Shown piece after piece: positions 13,792-16,530 of a DNA stretch of 16,530 bases (the first letter of the stretch is position 1; each line of letters opens with the position of its first letter). The translations under genes were made by a program, and so were the position numbers. This stretch comes from Dehalococcoidia bacterium (GTDB lineage Bacteria > Chloroflexota > Dehalococcoidia > Dehalococcoidales > BS750m-G39). The stretch is from NCBI GenBank assembly GCA_030615425.1, contig JAUWZG010000016.1, positions 1-16,530 of the forward strand, read 5' to 3'. The notes beneath the pieces are model-generated. The model was not told where the DNA came from, made no database searches, and saw only the letters and a list, made by a program, of their open reading frames with translations.

Positions 13792-13797
13792 ATTATA
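13792..13797 (-). promoter_or_regulatory. -10 box immediately before a start codon
   Basis: Perfect TATAAT on the minus strand, 7 nt before the ATG at 13784, overlapping a second -10-like TATGAT (13797-13802). No good -35. Transcription from TATAAT would begin at about the A of the ATG. Confidence 0.5.
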
Positions 13798-13839
13798 TCA
13801 TAGAAGCAGATAAAAACACTAGTCTTAAGATTTTCACCC

Positions 13840-14385
13840 TCATCCCAGCTCAGGCTCAATCAGACCGTAGTCGCCATCCTTCCGCCGATATAGCAGGTTA
13901 AGCTCCTCACTATCGGCATTGAAGAACAGGAAGAAATCATGCCCCAGGAGCTCCATTTGGTCAATGGCTTCAGCCACTGACATTGGCTTAACGGCAAACC
14001 GCTTAACCTTAACTACCCTTCTCGGTGGTTGAGCTGCTTCTCCCTCCTCCTTAAATTCACTTCTGGCAAGTGAGCTTCCCCTCCCTTTCTCATACAGCTT
14101 TCCCTTGTGGTGCTCAATTTGCCGATTCATAATCGCTGTCACCTTATTAATAGCCGTGAGCAGGTCTTCCCCCCTCTCCACACCTCGGAGCAATGTGCCA
14201 TTGCTATCTAGGGTTACTTGAACTACAAAGTGCTGCTCTGGGGACTTTGTCTTTTCTTCAAAAATCTCCACCTTGTACTCTATGATATTGGGGAGATGGC
14301 GGCCGAGCTTGCCCAGCTTGTGCTCAATGAACTGGCGCACGGTGGGGGTTAATTCTATATTTTTGCCTGTTATCTGTAGCTCCAT
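13840..14385 (-). CDS. hpf: Long-form ribosome hibernation promoting factor
   Basis: A 181-residue HPF/YfiA (S30AE) protein, which binds the 30S decoding channel and pairs 70S ribosomes into idle 100S dimers under stress. The N-terminal domain (1 to about 100) has MELQITGKNIELTPTVRQFI, HFVVQVTL and the DLLTAINKVTAIMNRQI helix. A charged linker leads to the C-terminal dimerisation domain (about 127-181) with KRFAVKPMSVAEAIDQMELLGHDFFLFFN and GLIEPELG. Length and both domains identify the long form. ATG 14385 is preceded by AAGGAG about 9 nt upstream. It is the third gene of the zinc-ribbon - comF - hpf unit, 27 bp after the comF stop. A comF-hpf pair also occurs in Firmicutes. Confidence 0.95.
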   Translation of the reverse strand: MELQITGKNIELTPTVRQFIEHKLGKLGRHLPNIIEYKVEIFEEKTKSPEQHFVVQVTLDSNGTLLRGVERGEDLLTAINKVTAIMNRQIEHHKGKLYEKGRGSSLARSEFKEEGEAAQPPRRVVKVKRFAVKPMSVAEAIDQMELLGHDFFLFFNADSEELNLLYRRKDGDYGLIEPELG

Positions 14386-14412
14386 CTGCTTACACTCCTT
14401 ACGGTGATTTCT

Positions 14413-15126
14413 TTAAATCTCCCTAGCCAGCACCAGTCCCCATACCGAGGTGGCTCCGGCTTTCTTTAGCGCCCGGGCGCAGCCGTCAAGGGTAGCCCCA
14501 GAGGTGGAGACATCGTCTATAAGCAAAACTTGCTTATCCCTTAACCTTCCATCAAGGCAGGAAAAGGCATCGGCTACATTGCTCCGCCGCTCATCCACGG
14601 TGGGTGTTCTGGCCTGGGGGGGAGCATGACGCTGTCGGATGAGGCAGGCATCTACTACCGGTAAATTGGTGAGCTTACCCAGCTCTTGAGCCAGCAGGCG
14701 GGACTGGTTGTAGCCACGCTCCCTCAATCGTTTCTGGTGTAGTGGCACCGGCACCAGAACCTCCCCGGGCACAGGACTAGTGGTGAGATAATCGTTGAGC
14801 AACTGGGTGAGGAGCACCGCCAGGGCTCTGAGGTTCCTATACTTTAGCTCGTGGATTGCCTGGCGTATCGCCCCGTCAAATCGAAATGGAGAACGAATGC
14901 CATCTATCTCCGCCTGCCAGCCAACGCAACTGGGGCAGAGTATAGCGCCGGATTGGGGTCGACCACACTTGGGACAAAGGGGAGGCATAACCCTGGGTAA
15001 TGACTGGCGGCAGGATGAGCAAATAAAATCCCCCTCCCTTCCACAGCCAACACACCAGCGTGGAAATAACAGGTCGAGTGCTATCCCCTTGAGTTTGGTT
15101 AACTGAGGGAGCACCTTCCGCACCAA
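14413..15126 (-). CDS. comF: ComF family phosphoribosyltransferase-like protein
   Basis: A 237-residue ComF/GntX-type protein. The N-terminal part holds four CxxC pairs (C25/C28, C36/C39, C51/C54, C64/C67), likely a zinc-binding double-zinc ribbon. The C-terminal phosphoribosyltransferase domain has PVPLHQKRLRERGYNQS and the PRPP loop VLLIDDVSTSGAT. ComF is needed for DNA uptake in competent bacteria and has been linked to replication restart; its exact reaction is unproven. The start is uncertain: TTG at 15126 (used here) or GTG at 15123, neither with a ribosome site. It follows the zinc-ribbon gene by 32 bp and precedes hpf by 27 bp. No other competence genes lie in the window. Confidence 0.92.
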   Translation of the reverse strand: MVRKVLPQLTKLKGIALDLLFPRWCVGCGREGDFICSSCRQSLPRVMPPLCPKCGRPQSGAILCPSCVGWQAEIDGIRSPFRFDGAIRQAIHELKYRNLRALAVLLTQLLNDYLTTSPVPGEVLVPVPLHQKRLRERGYNQSRLLAQELGKLTNLPVVDACLIRQRHAPPQARTPTVDERRSNVADAFSCLDGRLRDKQVLLIDDVSTSGATLDGCARALKKAGATSVWGLVLAREI

Positions 15127-15158
15127 TAGTATAAGGCTTCAGAATAAGCGCTCGGGTT

Positions 15159-15371
15159 TTAACGGGGGCGGGGGCTGTGTGATGCCCCGCTGATGATGGG
15201 TTCGTTAATATAAACATCGCCGTTCCTGATTTTCAGGTTGAAACCGCAATCAGGATTGGTGCAAACCCATGCTTTGTAAAAAATGTCTGCCCCCTGACTG
15301 CCAAAGTCGGACAGGGGCACCAGATCTCCAGAATTGCACTTCTGGCATTTGGGGAAATTGGATTGTTCCAT
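15159..15371 (-). CDS. Small zinc-ribbon protein, unknown function
   Basis: A 70-residue soluble protein with CQKC at 9-12 and CTNPDC at 37-42, a zinc-ribbon pattern; the region after it (GFNLKIRNGDVYIN) looks like the closing beta strands. A DNA, RNA or protein-binding role is possible but cannot be told from sequence. The ATG (15369-15371) has a strong GGAGGAGG about 5 nt upstream. It heads the unit with comF and hpf, behind a promoter overlapping a 19-bp palindrome. The C-terminal tail (GASHSPRPR) is likely disordered. Confidence 0.75.
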   Translation of the reverse strand: MEQSNFPKCQKCNSGDLVPLSDFGSQGADIFYKAWVCTNPDCGFNLKIRNGDVYINEPIISGASHSPRPR

Positions 15372-15409
15372 GAAGTCCTCCTCCCAACCGAAATTAAGTT
15401 GAATCTTAT

Positions 15410-15440
15410 GCAGTATACACTATACTGCGGTTGTTGGCAA
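15410..15440 (-). promoter_or_regulatory. Promoter with overlapping 19-bp palindromic operator
   Basis: On the minus strand, TTGCCA (complement of 15435-15440), 17-nt spacer, TATACT (complement of 15412-15417); each box is at five of six. The sequence GCAGTATAGTGTATACTGC (15410-15428), with 8-bp perfect arms and a 3-nt centre, covers the whole -10 and part of the spacer. A repressor bound there would block the polymerase. The -35 begins just after the thpR stop. Confidence 0.65.
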
Positions 15441-15444
15441 GGGC

Positions 15445-16023
15445 TTATTTTAGTTCCACTGAGCTGATTCGACTATAAATAGCGCCCTCCCTGGTTAGCT
15501 GGCTTCTCATCAGGCTGATAGCGTCTACCTGGAAAGTATAGGCTGCCTCAAATCTGGTGTCAGCGATAAGTTGCCCCAATCTTTGCCGCTCATCTGGTGA
15601 GGCTCGGTCACGAAGGCGAGCCAGGGTCAAATGGGGGGTGAACCGTCTCCCCTCAGGGGCAAAACCCAGCCCCGCCAGATTGGACTCAATGCGCTGCTGG
15701 AGACGGGCTAGCTTATCCACCTCCCCGCTTATCCCCACCCAGGCTACTTGAACCCGCCTCAAATTGGGGAAAACCCCTAAGTCCTTGACCTCCAGTTGAA
15801 AAGGAGATACTCCCTGGGCAGCCTCTTCCATAGCCCCGGTTATTGGGCCAATCCTATCTGAAGCCACATCGCCCAGGAACTTCAGTGTCAGGTGAACACT
15901 ATATGGGTCGACCCACTTCACCCAAGACTGGCTACCTGTTTTCAATTGAGCCTGAAGGTTGATAAGCCCTGTTTTTACCTCATCAGGCAGCTCAATGGCA
16001 ATAAAACAGCGCACTTGCTCCAT
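15445..16023 (-). CDS. thpR: RNA 2',3'-cyclic phosphodiesterase
   Basis: A 192-residue 2H phosphoesterase of the ThpR/LigT type, which opens 2',3'-cyclic phosphates on RNA (and shows RNA ligase activity in some members). Both signature motifs are seen: HLTLKFLG with H44 and T46, and HLTLARLR with H131 and T133. The N-terminal RCFIAIELPDEV and GVFPNLRRVQVAWVGI are also typical. Full length for the family. The ATG (16021-16023) has GGTGAG about 10 nt upstream and lies 3 bp after the amidohydrolase stop, so the two are co-transcribed. Its 3' end directly abuts the promoter of the zinc-ribbon unit. Confidence 0.94.
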   Translation of the reverse strand: MEQVRCFIAIELPDEVKTGLINLQAQLKTGSQSWVKWVDPYSVHLTLKFLGDVASDRIGPITGAMEEAAQGVSPFQLEVKDLGVFPNLRRVQVAWVGISGEVDKLARLQQRIESNLAGLGFAPEGRRFTPHLTLARLRDRASPDERQRLGQLIADTRFEAAYTFQVDAISLMRSQLTREGAIYSRISSVELK

Positions 16024-16026
16024 AAT

Positions 16027-16530
16027 TTATGGCTCACCTTTAATACCAAGCAGTCTCTGGGCATTACCTGATAGCATGAGGTTCTTTGTTTCTTGGGGTA
16101 AGTCCAGGGCTTCGATCTCTTTGAGCAACCGACTCTGTGCCAGCAGGGGATAGTCGCTGCCGAAAATAATCCTGTCTGCGCCCACCAACTGGATAACCTG
16201 CTCGTATATCTGAGGAGTATAGAGGAGGGGCGAGGCGGCAGTGTCAAAGAAGACATTACTCATTGCCTTTTTAACCTCGGGCATCAGGGCATAGAAGGGC
16301 AGGCCACCCCCCCAGTGGGCACAGACAAACTTCAAATCGGGGAAGCTGGTGATAAAGGGGTAGAGCATATCTGGGGTGATACTCCCTTTTCCCGGATAGT
16401 CATGGCCTACCGGTTCCGAGGCGTGGGTGAGCAGAATTAGCTTGTTCTTCCTCAATGCCTCAACCAGGGGCTCCATCACCACCTCGTCAGCGAGGTCAAA
16501 TAGCTGCATATCCGGTCTCATCTCGCCCAC
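16027..16530 (-). CDS. Amidohydrolase_2 family TIM-barrel hydrolase, C-terminal part
   Basis: The last 167 codons or so of a metal-dependent hydrolase of the amidohydrolase_2 family; the start lies beyond position 16530. Seen are GEMRPDMQLFDLAD, LTHASEPVGHDYPGKG, CAHWGGGLPFY, the catalytic-type FGSDYPLL and the final GNAQRLLG helix, the usual order from mid-barrel to C-terminus. Relatives act as decarboxylases or hydrolases of aromatic or cyclic substrates; the substrate here is unknown. The GTG at 16528-16530 is inside the gene, not a start. It is followed after 3 bp by thpR. Confidence 0.87.
   Translation of the reverse strand: MGEMRPDMQLFDLADEVVMEPLVEALRKNKLILLTHASEPVGHDYPGKGSITPDMLYPFITSFPDLKFVCAHWGGGLPFYALMPEVKKAMSNVFFDTAASPLLYTPQIYEQVIQLVGADRIIFGSDYPLLAQSRLLKEIEALDLPQETKNLMLSGNAQRLLGIKGEP

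Overview
The window is ordinary bacterial chromosome of about 50-55% GC by eye, with genes on both strands, few gaps and no phage, transposase, CRISPR, tRNA or rRNA. The mix of genes (DnaE with a complete PHP metal site, DUF763/COG1415, a TIGR01906/DUF1461 membrane protein, a paired NadE/DegV cluster, long-form HPF) and the C-rich dispersed intergenic repeats resemble uncultured Chloroflexota of the class Dehalococcoidia. That placement is an inference from gene content only.

Layout. 1-96 is the first 32 codons of recA (minus), with a promoter just upstream. 186-476 is a gene-free C/G-tract element built of nested inverted repeats. 485-3017 (minus) is a tight operon nadE - degV - second nadE-like gene; the last gene has a one-base frame break beside an A AAA AAG slippery heptamer. 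A short divergent region with a palindrome holding -10 boxes for both strands separates it from a YtcJ-like amidohydrolase (3089-4636), followed by DUF763 and a membrane-anchored YbjQ-domain protein (plus). A DUF1461 membrane protein (minus) overlaps the end of the latter. 7020-7295 holds a second copy of the dispersed repeat and a perfect C/G-rich hairpin. dnaE, a DUF2007 protein and radC form one plus-strand unit (7296-11803), then a chagasin-like lipoprotein. 12278-13784 (minus) is a four-gene unit: an unknown anchored protein, two tiny membrane proteins (one of only 57 aa) and ogt. 13840-15371 (minus) is a zinc-ribbon protein - comF - hpf unit under a promoter that overlaps a perfect 19-bp palindrome. 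15445-16530 (minus) is an amidohydrolase_2 protein (start beyond the window) followed by thpR.

How the genes fit together. There is a genome-maintenance theme (recA, dnaE, radC, ogt, comF), an NAD-synthesis operon, and a ribosome-hibernation gene. No single new multi-gene system is evident. The most unusual signals are the broken or possibly recoded nadE paralogue, the nested-palindrome repeat family, the palindromes centred on -10 boxes, and several genes whose -10 box lies only 7-14 nt from the start codon, which suggests leaderless or near-leaderless mRNAs.
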